Positions 1-6,317 of a DNA stretch of 16,173 bases are shown here, one piece after another. Position 1 is the stretch's first letter. Each line of letters begins with the position of its first letter. A program made the position numbers and the translations under genes. Source of the DNA: Thermodesulfobacteriota bacterium (GTDB lineage: Bacteria > Desulfobacterota > RBG-13-43-22); NCBI GenBank assembly GCA_025454185.1, contig JALOOY010000003.1, positions 1 to 16,173 on the forward strand, read 5' to 3'. The notes beneath the pieces are model-generated. The model saw only the letters and a program-made list of their open reading frames with translations. It did no database searches and had not been told where the DNA came from.

Positions 1-3
1 CCG

Positions 4-38
4 AACATCGAACATCGAACGTCCAACATCGAACATCG
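4..38 (+). repeat. Tandem heptamer array, unit AACATCG
   Basis: Five consecutive 7-nt units can be read: AACATCG, AACATCG, AACGTCC, AACATCG, AACATCG. The array ends in AATTC. There is no spacer between units, so this is a short tandem repeat and not a CRISPR. Two units of the same sequence return in the opposite orientation at 145-158, making a long inverted repeat. It lies downstream of the sppA stop and overlaps no credible gene. Confidence 0.8.
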
Positions 39-159
39 AATTCAGTGAGAAAATACCGTTCGGCGTTGGGCGTTCGGCGTTCGGCGAAGAAGTTAATACA
101 AAGACAAGCCGGGCTAAATTGTTTCGGTCAAAAGATTTGTCATTCGATGTTCGATGTTG
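24..159. repeat. 18-bp perfect inverted repeat with 100-nt spacer
   Basis: Bases 24-41 are the exact reverse complement of 142-159. Each arm contains two AACATCG-type heptamers. The spacer holds the GTTCGGC heptamer array. The element fills most of the region between the window edge and the end of the minus-strand sppA gene. I see no ORF, transposase or target-site duplication, so calling it a mobile element would be speculation. Confidence 0.7.
58..85 (-). repeat. Tandem heptamer array, unit GTTCGGC
   Basis: Four consecutive 7-nt units: GTTCGGC, GTTGGGC, GTTCGGC, GTTCGGC. Read on the minus strand in another register the unit is AACGCCG, which has the same AAC-N3-G shape as the AACATCG units at 4-38. 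It sits in the loop between the two arms of the inverted repeat. Confidence 0.75.
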
Positions 160-185
160 AATGATCGCTGTTCGTCTGTTATCGG

Positions 186-1187
186 CTAATCTCCTCCCAG
201 CCCCGGGGCCCAGAGGTAATAAAAACCAGGCTGCAGGGCCGCCGCCAGCTCGGAAAAGGGCAGGTCGATCAGGGCCGCCTGGCCCGCGCCCGCTTCTTCC
301 CCGCTCAGGCTGTAAATATGCGTATCCCGAGCCGGGGCCCGGCGGTAGGCGATGACTTTGGCATTTTCCGGCAGGCCGGTCTGTTTCTTGGCTTCGGCCA
401 ACGCCTCGGGAAGATAGCCGATGCGGTCGATCAGCTTCAGGGCCAGGGCCTCTTCGGCCAGGTAGACCCGGGCCGACCCTACCTCGGCCAGTTGCTCGGC
501 ATCGAGTTTCCGGTGTTGGGCCACCAGGGAAAGAAAACGGGCGCCCATCCTGTCGCTCAACCCTCTAAAAACCTCCTTTTCCTCGGCCGTGACCGCCCGC
601 CAGGGGGCGCCCATGTCCTTGTTGCGGCCTGACTTGTTGACTTCCACCCCCAGGCCGATCTTGTCCATCAGGCCCGTCAGGTCAGGCCGCAGGAAAATGA
701 CCCCCACGGAACCGGTGACCGTGGTGGCGTTGGCCCAGATCATGTCCGCCGGCAGGGCGATATAATAACCCCCTGAGGCGGCCAGGCTCATCATCATGAC
801 GAAGACCTTGGCCTTCTTTTTTTCCTTGAAGGCCAGCAGCTCCTGATAAATAAAATCGCTGGCCGTGGCGCCGCCCCCCGGGGAAGAAATCTTCAAGACA
901 ACGGCCTTGATCTCGGGGTCTCTTTCGGCCATCCGGAGCTGGGCCACCACCTCTTCGACCAGACTGGGTCCCCGGGACAGCATTCCTTTCCGGGGGGCGT
1001 CCGAAATGGTTCCGTATACCGGGATGACCAGCACCTTCCCGGTCCCCGTCCCCTCCAGCACCTGTTCCTTCAGGGGTTTGGCCCTGTCCGGCAGCAGGCT
1101 CACCTGGATGCCCCCGCAGCCGGCAACGGAGAGCCCGACCGATAAGGCGAGAACTCCCATCACCAGGAGATCAATTTTTCTACCCAT
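186..1187 (-). CDS. sppA: Signal peptide peptidase SppA-type serine protease, lipoprotein
   Basis: SppA enzymes are membrane-attached Ser/Lys proteases that degrade leftover signal peptides and other peptides at the periplasmic face. The predicted protein has 333 residues, the size of the short single-domain form. A hydrophobic N-terminus ends in a lipobox with Cys24 (LSVAGC), so it is probably a lipoprotein. Ser138 lies in SLAASGGYY, the usual nucleophile motif, and Lys190 in NKSGRNKDMG is the expected general base. The 52-residue spacing matches my recollection of the Bacillus enzyme. Two ATGs are adjacent (1190 and 1187). The AGGGAGGA Shine-Dalgarno at 1191-1198 abuts the first, so I chose the second. 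The frame stays open upstream to 1355, but that extension runs through a repeat and into the permease gene. It follows the permease after 83 nt and is probably last in that operon. Confidence 0.92.
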   Translation of the reverse strand: MGRKIDLLVMGVLALSVGLSVAGCGGIQVSLLPDRAKPLKEQVLEGTGTGKVLVIPVYGTISDAPRKGMLSRGPSLVEEVVAQLRMAERDPEIKAVVLKISSPGGGATASDFIYQELLAFKEKKKAKVFVMMMSLAASGGYYIALPADMIWANATTVTGSVGVIFLRPDLTGLMDKIGLGVEVNKSGRNKDMGAPWRAVTAEEKEVFRGLSDRMGARFLSLVAQHRKLDAEQLAEVGSARVYLAEEALALKLIDRIGYLPEALAEAKKQTGLPENAKVIAYRRAPARDTHIYSLSGEEAGAGQAALIDLPFSELAAALQPGFYYLWAPGLGGD

Positions 1188-1228
1188 CATTCCTCCCTGT
1201 TCGGTTATTTGATTTTTGCTAATTTGAA

Positions 1229-1256
1229 TTTGTTTCGAATTTCGAGTTTCGAGTTT
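1229..1256 (-). repeat. Heptamer repeats CGAGTTT / CGAATTT in operon gap
   Basis: On the plus strand the units CGAATTT, CGAGTTT, CGAGTTT follow one another (1236-1256), preceded by the degenerate unit TTTGTTT. On the minus strand they read AAACTCG, AAACTCG, AAATTCG. They lie in the 83-nt gap between the permease stop and the sppA start, inside the probable transcript. Similar AAACTCG-type repeats are, as I recall, common between genes of deltaproteobacterial genomes. Confidence 0.7.
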
Positions 1257-1270
1257 TGGATTTATCCCTC

Positions 1271-2059
1271 TTAATGGATCAGCCTCCTGCGCATCAAAAA
1301 TAAGGCCAGCGGTACGGTGACCATACTGAAAAGGCTCAAGTAAATCACGGCCCAAACCTGGCCGCTTCTATAAACCCCCAGAGCCGCCGGCCGGCAGAGT
1401 TCCACGATATGGGTCAGGGGGAAACCATAGGCGATGGCCCGGGCCCAGAACGGAAGCTGCTCCAGGGGGAAGAAGGTCCCGGAGAACAGGAACATGGGGG
1501 TAACGAACAAGAAGACGGGTAGATTGAAAACCTCGATGGTGGGGATAATCCCGGTGAAGCACATGCCGGCCGCGCCGAAGGCCAGGCCGCCCAGGAAGGC
1601 CACGGGCAGGATCAGCAGGGCCGAAGGATAGGACAGAATCCCGAAGAAGGACAGCACGACCAGCATGACCGCCGTGGCCATCAGGGACCGGGTGGCCCCC
1701 CAGACGATCTCGCCCAGGATGATCTCCTCCAGGTTGAGCGGCGTGGCCAGGATGGCGTCGAAGGTCTTCTGGTAATACATGCGGACGAAGGAGGTGTACG
1801 TGGTCTCAAAAAAGCTGTTCTGCATGATGTTGATGGAGAGCAGGCCCGGGGCGATGAAGGCGGCATAGCCGATCCGGCGCCCTTCCCAGGGGATCTCCCC
1901 CACCAAGTAGCCCAGGCCGGCCCCGAAGGCCACCAGGTATAAAATCGGTTCCAGGATGGGCGGGATGAAATTGATTCTCCAGGTCCGGGCGTACACGTCC
2001 CAGTTGCGCTGCCAGATCCGCAGGAACCGCCAGGATATGGTTTGCAGCCCGGTTTTCAT
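1271..2059 (-). CDS. ABC-2 type transporter permease
   Basis: This is the membrane half of an ABC-2 exporter of the NodJ/DrrB type, paired with the ATPase encoded just upstream. It has 262 residues with about six hydrophobic segments in the inner membrane. The ABC-2 permease style is clear: a cytoplasmic N-terminus with RTWRINFIPPILEPILYLV, then the segment around residues 180-200 ending in FLFSGTFFPLEQLPFW, a conserved feature of this family before the last helices. The ATG at 2059 overlaps the ATPase stop by four bases, indicating translational coupling. The substrate cannot be read from sequence; the family exports polysaccharides, lipids, drugs and other compounds. Confidence 0.9.
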   Translation of the reverse strand: MKTGLQTISWRFLRIWQRNWDVYARTWRINFIPPILEPILYLVAFGAGLGYLVGEIPWEGRRIGYAAFIAPGLLSINIMQNSFFETTYTSFVRMYYQKTFDAILATPLNLEEIILGEIVWGATRSLMATAVMLVVLSFFGILSYPSALLILPVAFLGGLAFGAAGMCFTGIIPTIEVFNLPVFLFVTPMFLFSGTFFPLEQLPFWARAIAYGFPLTHIVELCRPAALGVYRSGQVWAVIYLSLFSMVTVPLALFLMRRRLIH

Positions 2060-2976
2060 TCCCGGAGCCCCCGGCCGGTAAGCTTTAGAAAAACGTCTTC
2101 CAAGGTGGCCTGGCGCAGGGTGCAGCCGGCGGAGCAGTACTGCTGGGAGATGCGGCGGAAAAGGGCCTCGCCGTCGGCCGTGTAGATCAGCAGCCGGGTG
2201 GACTCGGTCTCGGAGCTGATGCCCTCCCCTTTTAAAAACTCCAGCAGTTCCCCGCCCGGTTCCTCCACCTCAATGACGTTGCCGCCGATGTACCGCCCTA
2301 TCAGGTCCAGGGGAGCGCCTTCCACCAGGATCCGCCCCTGATCCATGATCATGAGCCGGTCGCACATCTGGGCCGCTTCGTCCATGTAGTGGGTGGTCAA
2401 AAGGATGCACAGCCCCCGGGCCTTCAACTGGCGTAGTTTTTCCCAGAGCTGATGGCGGGACTGGGGATCCAGACCCGTGGTTGGCTCGTCCAGGACCAGC
2501 AGCGTAGGATCGTTGATCAGGGCCCGGGCCACTACCAGGCGCCGCTGCATTCCGCCGGAGAGCTCCGGAATACGGGCGTCCTGCTTGTGGATCAGCCCGA
2601 AAAAATCAAGCAGTTCCTGCGCCCTGGCTTCGGCCTTTTCCCGGACCAGGTCGAAATAGCGGGCGAAGACCAGCAGGTTTTCTCGGACCGAAAGGTCCGG
2701 GTCGAGGTTGTTGTCCTGCTGGCATACGCCTATTTTGTACTTGACCTCCCGCAGGTTGTGGTGAAGGTCCCGGCCGAATATTTCCAGACTTCCGGCGCTC
2801 AAAGGATAGAAGCCGTAGAGCATGCGGATGGTGCTGGTCTTGCCGGCCCCGTTAGGCCCCAGGAAGCCGAAGCACTCCCCCGGGAAGATGGCGAAGGTGA
2901 TGCCGTCCACGGCCGTGAAGTCCCCGAAGCGCTTGGTCAGGTTGGCCGCCGCGATGACCGGAGCGAGCTGGGTCAC
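2056..2976 (-). CDS. ABC transporter ATP-binding protein (ABC-2 exporter)
   Basis: This cytoplasmic ATPase drives the neighbouring ABC-2 permease. It has 306 residues with all expected motifs: Walker A GPNGAGKT at 40-47, Q-loop near Q87, signature LSGGMQ at 139-144, Walker B LLVLDEP at 159-165 with catalytic E164, and the switch His196 in LTTHYMDE. About 90 residues follow the nucleotide-binding domain, as in DrrA/NodI/CcmA-like exporter ATPases. The start is a GTG whose bases overlap the TGA of the preceding gene (GTGA), and the gene ends in an ATGA overlap with the permease. This is a coupled three-gene cluster. It resembles NodI and DrrA, but there is no nodulation or antibiotic context. 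Confidence 0.93.
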   Translation of the reverse strand: MTQLAPVIAAANLTKRFGDFTAVDGITFAIFPGECFGFLGPNGAGKTSTIRMLYGFYPLSAGSLEIFGRDLHHNLREVKYKIGVCQQDNNLDPDLSVRENLLVFARYFDLVREKAEARAQELLDFFGLIHKQDARIPELSGGMQRRLVVARALINDPTLLVLDEPTTGLDPQSRHQLWEKLRQLKARGLCILLTTHYMDEAAQMCDRLMIMDQGRILVEGAPLDLIGRYIGGNVIEVEEPGGELLEFLKGEGISSETESTRLLIYTADGEALFRRISQQYCSAGCTLRQATLEDVFLKLTGRGLRE

Positions 2977-3338
2977 GGGTGGCCCCCCGGGGCCGGAGGG
3001 AAGGCCCGTCGAACCGCCTCGCCGATCTCCCTATTTTTCTGGGCCTTTTCCTTTCCGGAAAAAACATGGCCGGCCTTCCGGACCGAAGTCCGGTCCACTT
3101 CCAGGGGAGGGTGGTGCCGCACCGTCTTGGCCGCAAACGTCCCGGAGCGGATCAGCGGCGACATAACTCCCCAACGGGTAGGTTCTTCCCGTAGGAGCCA
3201 GCTACAGAGGAAGAGTCCGTCGACCTCAACCTCCCGCCCCCGGATTTCCCGGCAAACCGTTTCCAGAAATTCCCGGTTGAACAGCGCGAGCGAAGGGAGC
3301 CGGGAGCCGAGCATTGTTTTGAAATTCACCAGCACCAT
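2973..3338 (-). CDS. Unrecognised protein, first gene of the ABC/SppA operon
   Basis: I do not recognise this protein. From the ATG at 3338 it has 121 residues. The frame extends upstream to a TTG at 3404 (143 residues), but that codon has no ribosome binding site, while GAAG lies ahead of 3338. It is soluble-looking with no signal peptide or membrane segment. It has a hydrophobic first half with Leu- and Phe-rich stretches and a basic tail rich in Lys and Arg ending in Pro/Gly. I considered PilZ, but the RxxxR and DxSxxG motifs are absent. Its TGA overlaps the GTG of the ATPase gene by four bases, which supports it being a real, co-translated gene. A role linked to the exporter is inferred from position only. 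Confidence 0.65.
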   Translation of the reverse strand: MVLVNFKTMLGSRLPSLALFNREFLETVCREIRGREVEVDGLFLCSWLLREEPTRWGVMSPLIRSGTFAAKTVRHHPPLEVDRTSVRKAGHVFSGKEKAQKNREIGEAVRRAFPPAPGGHP

Positions 3339-3422
3339 GTCTTTCTTCGCGGTATTGATCCCACCCCTTATATCTACAGTAAAATTGTCCGCGCTGACAA
3401 TCAAAAAGATGTAGGAAAAAAT

Positions 3423-3442
3423 TTAAAGTTGCAGAACTTTAA
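3423..3442. promoter_or_regulatory. 8-bp perfect dyad in a divergent promoter region
   Basis: The arms TTAAAGTT and AACTTTAA are separated by GCAG. The dyad lies between the minus-strand exporter operon and the plus-strand gene at 3458. Such a site could be an operator for a dimeric regulator or a short hairpin in the 3458 leader. No regulator gene of an obvious type is adjacent, and no clear promoter hexamers flank it. Confidence 0.4.
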
Positions 3443-3457
3443 TCCGATAAGAGGTTC

Positions 3458-3679
3458 ATGGAACAGGAAATCAGAATTCTACACATCGATCCCGATTATC
3501 AGGGGAACCTGGTGACCATTCAGAAAGGTAAACTGAATCAGTCCCCCCTTTCCCTGGAAAAGACCCTGGATGTGGTCAAGAAGGAACAGTTCCACCTGAT
3601 CGTTTCCGAACCGCACCATCTGGCCATTTTGCCTCCGGGCAAAATGAGGCTGCCCTCACCGAACCCCAAAACCCCCTGA
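3458..3679 (+). CDS. Small receiver-like protein, possibly truncated
   Basis: A 73-residue protein with an ATG preceded by GAGG at a suitable distance. Its pattern resembles parts of a response-regulator receiver domain: a first strand with acidic residues (ILHIDPD, 7-13) and a second strand FHLIVSEP (45-52), where a receiver would carry the phosphorylated Asp. Here Glu51 occupies that place. A normal receiver needs about 120 residues, so this covers at most half of one. The last 15 residues are Pro-rich and look like readthrough into non-coding sequence. It is either a small stand-alone protein or the stub of a broken regulator. The receiver similarity is my reading of a short motif and is uncertain. 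Confidence 0.5.
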   Translation: MEQEIRILHIDPDYQGNLVTIQKGKLNQSPLSLEKTLDVVKKEQFHLIVSEPHHLAILPPGKMRLPSPNPKTP

Positions 3680-3723
3680 CCCGGCTGACCAACCCCTCAT
3701 AAAAGTCTTGCTATTGGTTGTCA

Positions 3724-3762
3724 TTAATAATTAATAATGGACAATTGCTTATTAATTATTGT
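3724..3762. repeat. AT-rich inverted repeat of TTAATAA heptamers
   Basis: Two TTAATAA units stand in tandem at 3724-3737, and TTATTAA, the reverse complement, returns at 3749-3755. Bases 3726-3737 and 3749-3760 form a 12-bp perfect inverted repeat with an 11-nt loop. The tract is strikingly AT-rich in a GC-rich region. A TATAAT at 3765-3770 follows, but no convincing -35 hexamer lies 16-18 nt ahead of it. The remaining sequence up to the ampG start (3771-3923) shows only small GC-rich hairpins, such as GGGGAA at 3859-3864 pairing with TTCCCC at 3873-3878. Confidence 0.55.
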
Positions 3763-3923
3763 TTTATAATCTTTCCCTTCATCATCGACACGGCGCCCCT
3801 TGCAGTCGACCCTTCCCATGTCCGCGTCTTCCCTCCCCAAACGGGAGGATCGAGGGGTGGGGAATCCGGGACTTCCCCAGGGTTCCTGTTCCGGGGAAGG
3901 GATCATCAAGGAATTCACTACTC

Positions 3924-5168
3924 ATGCCCATCCATCCCTGGCAATCTTTTCAGGAAGGTCTCCGAATCTACTTCAACCGGCGCCTCCTCTGCCTGCTCGG
4001 CCTGGGCTTTTCCTCCGGACTGCCCCTGGCCCTGACCTCGGGGACCCTGCAGGCCTGGATGACCGCCGAAAAGGTCGATCTGACTCTGATCGGGGTCTTT
4101 TCCCTGGTCGGACTGCCTTATACCCTTAAAATCCTCTGGGCCCCGCTCATGGACCGGTTTTCCCCGCCCGGGCTGGGCCGCCGTCGGGGCTGGATTCTGT
4201 TGTCCCAGGTTCTCCTGGCCGCGGGCATCGGGGTGCTGGGCCTGACCAATCCCGCCGCCTTTCCCTGGCTGGTGGCCTTCCTGGCCTGCACGGTGGCCTT
4301 TTTCAGCGCCAGCCAGGACATCGTGATCGACGCCTACAGAGCCGATGTGCTGCCCAAAAGCGAACTGGGGGCCGGGGCGGCCGTTTCCACCGTAGGCTAC
4401 CGCCTGGCCATGCTGGTCTCGGGCGCCCTGGCCCTGATCCTTTCCGACCATCTGCCCTGGTCCGCGGTCTACGGGATCATGGCCGCGCTGATGCTTCTGT
4501 CCGGTATCATAACCTTTCGGGCCCCGGAACCGCCGGAGAAAATAGCGCCTCCCAAAAATTTGCAGGAGGCCGTCTGGGAGCCCCTGGCCTCCTACTTCCG
4601 GCGCTCGGGGGCGGTGGAGATGCTTTTTTTCATCATGGTCTTCAAGCTGGGGGACGCCGTCGCCGGGGCCATGACCACTCCCTTCCTGCTCGACATCGGT
4701 TTCAGCCGCACCGACGTGGGTACGGTCAACAAGGGCTTCGGCCTGGTCAGCACCATTGTCGGCACCCTGGCCGGCGGCAGTCTCATCGCTAAAATGGGCA
4801 TCAACCGCTCCCTGTGGGTCTTCGGCCTCCTGCAGGCCCTCTCGAACCTAACCTTCACCGTAGTGGCCCTCCTGGGGAAAAATTACCCGGCCATGATCGC
4901 CGCCATCGGCATCGAAAACATCTGCGGCGGCCTCGGCACCGCGGCCTTCATCGCTTTCCTGATGAGCCTCTGCGACAAACGCTTCACGGCTACCCAGTAT
5001 GCCCTGCTCTCCAGCCTCATGGCCATGAGCCGGGTCCTGGCCGGCGTCCCCACCGGCTTTATGGCCAAAGAACTGGGCTGGCCCCTGTTCTACGCCGTAA
5101 GCGTTCTGGGAGCGATCCCGGGGATCTGGCTGCTGACGCGCTTTGCGCCGTGGCGGAAGGAAGGATAA
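3924..5168 (+). CDS. ampG: AmpG-family muropeptide MFS transporter
   Basis: AmpG permeases import anhydro-muropeptides from the periplasm for cell-wall recycling. In some bacteria the imported fragments induce beta-lactamase. From the ATG at 3924 the protein has 414 residues with about 12 hydrophobic segments (MFS fold). The N-terminus has the strongly conserved family blocks GFSSGLPLALTSGTLQAW, then VGLPYTLKILWAPLMDR, then the loop GRRRGWILLSQ; a later block SASQDIVIDAYRADVL is also typical. The frame stays open upstream to 3759, but that stretch is not AmpG-like, and AAGGA lies about 10 nt ahead of 3924. A decayed second copy of the 3' part lies at 5964-6203, so the locus once held tandem ampG genes. 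No ampD or ampC is nearby. Confidence 0.92.
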   Translation: MPIHPWQSFQEGLRIYFNRRLLCLLGLGFSSGLPLALTSGTLQAWMTAEKVDLTLIGVFSLVGLPYTLKILWAPLMDRFSPPGLGRRRGWILLSQVLLAAGIGVLGLTNPAAFPWLVAFLACTVAFFSASQDIVIDAYRADVLPKSELGAGAAVSTVGYRLAMLVSGALALILSDHLPWSAVYGIMAALMLLSGIITFRAPEPPEKIAPPKNLQEAVWEPLASYFRRSGAVEMLFFIMVFKLGDAVAGAMTTPFLLDIGFSRTDVGTVNKGFGLVSTIVGTLAGGSLIAKMGINRSLWVFGLLQALSNLTFTVVALLGKNYPAMIAAIGIENICGGLGTAAFIAFLMSLCDKRFTATQYALLSSLMAMSRVLAGVPTGFMAKELGWPLFYAVSVLGAIPGIWLLTRFAPWRKEG

Positions 5169-5189
5169 AGGATGAGCATCCAAACCTGC

Positions 5190-5220
5190 TTGACCTTTAA
5201 TCGGCGGTATGATATATAAT
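5190..5220 (+). promoter_or_regulatory. Probable promoter of the toxin-antitoxin pair, leaderless
   Basis: A TTGACC box (5190-5195) is followed by overlapping -10 candidates TATATA (5213-5218, 17-nt spacing) and TATAAT (5215-5220, 19-nt spacing). Transcription would start around 5225-5227, which is the toxin ATG itself at 5226. No Shine-Dalgarno precedes that ATG. Confidence 0.55.
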
Positions 5221-5225
5221 ACCAA

Positions 5226-5642
5226 ATGAAAATTGTGATCGACACGAATGTATTATTTACAGCCTTAAAGTCTAGACGTGGCGCATCCTATAAATTAGTT
5301 TCTCTATTGCCCACGGAAAAGTTTTCGATTGCAGTTTCGGTCCCTCTGATTATTGAATATGAAGATGTATTAAGGCGAGGGAAATTTCCCGCTTTTATTA
5401 CTGAAAAAGACATCAGCGATTTTATAGATTTTTTTTGTTACCTGGGCGACCGGCAAGATATTTTTTTCCTCTGGCGTCCTTTCTTGCCGGATCCGGCAGA
5501 CGACCTGGTTTTGGAAGTTGCTGTGGCGGGTGGCTGCGATGCTATTATAACCTATAATAAACGTCATTTTAAAGGTGTTAATAAATTCGGTTTAAGAATT
5601 CTGGACCCCAAAGAATTCCTTAACGAAATAGGAGTGTTATGA
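5226..5642 (+). CDS. PIN-domain toxin of a type II toxin-antitoxin system (COG1569-like)
   Basis: PIN toxins are Mg-dependent ribonucleases that cut RNA, often tRNA or mRNA, when freed from their antitoxin. The protein has 138 residues, normal for the family. It shows the acidic active-site pattern: Asp6 in VIDTNVLF, Glu44 in IIEYEDVL, the DPADD cluster at 89-93, and Asp105 in GGCDAIITYNKRHF. The PIN subgroup is the one annotated as putative toxin component, PIN family (TIGR00305). Its ATG has no ribosome binding site and sits at the predicted transcription start. The stop overlaps the antitoxin start (ATGA). Base composition is clearly more AT-rich than the flanks, suggesting recent transfer. 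Here the toxin gene comes first, the reverse of many type II systems but common for this subgroup. Confidence 0.88.
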   Translation: MKIVIDTNVLFTALKSRRGASYKLVSLLPTEKFSIAVSVPLIIEYEDVLRRGKFPAFITEKDISDFIDFFCYLGDRQDIFFLWRPFLPDPADDLVLEVAVAGGCDAIITYNKRHFKGVNKFGLRILDPKEFLNEIGVL

Positions 5643-5878
5643 TGGGTACTTTAAGTCTTCGCATCCCTAAATCCCTCCATGAACAGATAAGGCAATTGGC
5701 TCAACGGGATGGGATTTCCATTAATCAGTTTGTGGCTTCAGCCGCTTCCGAAAAAATGTCGGCTCTGTTGACCGAAGAATACATTACTGCCAGGGCCAGG
5801 AAGGCAAGTTTGAAAAAATTTCAGAAAGTACTCAAAAAAGTCCCTGATGTGGAACCGGAAGATTACGATCGGATGTAA
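5639..5878 (+). CDS. RHH/HicB-type antitoxin paired with the PIN toxin
   Basis: Small DNA-binding antitoxin that should neutralise the upstream PIN toxin and repress the operon. It has 79 residues (78 if the second ATG at 5642 is used). The N-terminal half fits a ribbon-helix-helix: a short strand TLSLRIPKSLH, then helices with the SINQFVASAASEKM block typical of HicB-family antitoxins. The charged C-terminal tail ending in VPDVEPEDYDRM is the likely toxin-binding part. AGGAG at 5630-5634 stands 4 nt from the first ATG and 7 nt from the second, so the second may be preferred. The ATG overlaps the toxin stop. Low GC like the toxin, so the two moved together. Confidence 0.85.
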   Translation: MMGTLSLRIPKSLHEQIRQLAQRDGISINQFVASAASEKMSALLTEEYITARARKASLKKFQKVLKKVPDVEPEDYDRM

Positions 5879-5963
5879 GAATCATCGATCTTTCAGAAAA
5901 ACCAAGCGTTGCGAGTCGTGAGATCTCTAAAGGCGTTGTTCTGATTACGACGACGCAGGAAAC

Positions 5964-6203
5964 CTGCTGGGGAAGAACTACCCGGCCATGATCGCCGCCA
6001 TCGGCCTCGAAAACATCTACGGCGGCCTGGGCACCGTGGCCTTCCTGATAAACCTCTGCGACCAGCGCTTCACCGCTACCCAGTACGCCTGCTCTCGGGC
6101 CTGATGGCCGTGGAGTTGCATCCAACCGGCGTCCCCACCGGCTAGGTGGCCAAAGAACTGGGCTGGCCCCTGTTCTATTCCGTGAGCGTCCAGGGCGCCG
6201 GGG
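5964..6203 (+). pseudogene. Remnant of a second ampG copy (3' part)
   Basis: Bases 5967-6044 match ampG 4872-4949 with only six differences in 78. Further matches continue to the end, including the 29-nt identity between 6148-6176 and 5063-5091. The frame reads like AmpG (LLGKNYPAMIAAIG and so on), but the copy lacks nine bases for IAF near 6044, has a frameshift near 6090, loses bases near 6110-6120 and carries an in-frame TAG at 6143-6145. It therefore cannot make a transporter. Three of the first six differences are silent third-base changes, hinting at a once-functional paralogue. Of the 439 nt between the antitoxin and the next gene, 5881-5960 and 6204-6317 hold nothing I can name. Confidence 0.88.
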
Positions 6204-6317
6204 CGGGGCTGCACGAGAATGGGGATCCGATCTTTAATATTGATATCCTCTCTTATTGTTTGGTAGAAAACGGTAGCTAAGGGAATTTTTTTAAAGCTTT
6301 TGTTGCAGGGGGCCAAC

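Noticed and set aside
1..160. CRISPR-like array
   Set aside because: The repeats are 7 nt and directly adjacent without spacers, and no cas gene is present. This is a tandem repeat.
1188..1355. N-terminal extension of SppA reaching into the permease gene
   Set aside because: The extra residues are translated from intergenic heptamer repeats and the 3' end of the permease. The Shine-Dalgarno and signal peptide both mark the start at 1187-1190.
2452..3414. Long plus-strand open frame of 320 codons
   Set aside because: It lies antisense to the ATPase and the overlapping first gene of the operon, shows no family features, and arises from high GC.
3841..3880. Terminator hairpin upstream of ampG
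   Set aside because: GC-rich complementary arms exist but no T-tract follows, so an intrinsic terminator is not supported.
3759..3923. AmpG extended N-terminus
   Set aside because: The added 55 residues are Pro/Arg/Gly-rich, are not hydrophobic and do not resemble AmpG. The ATG at 3924 has an AAGGA and matches the family start.
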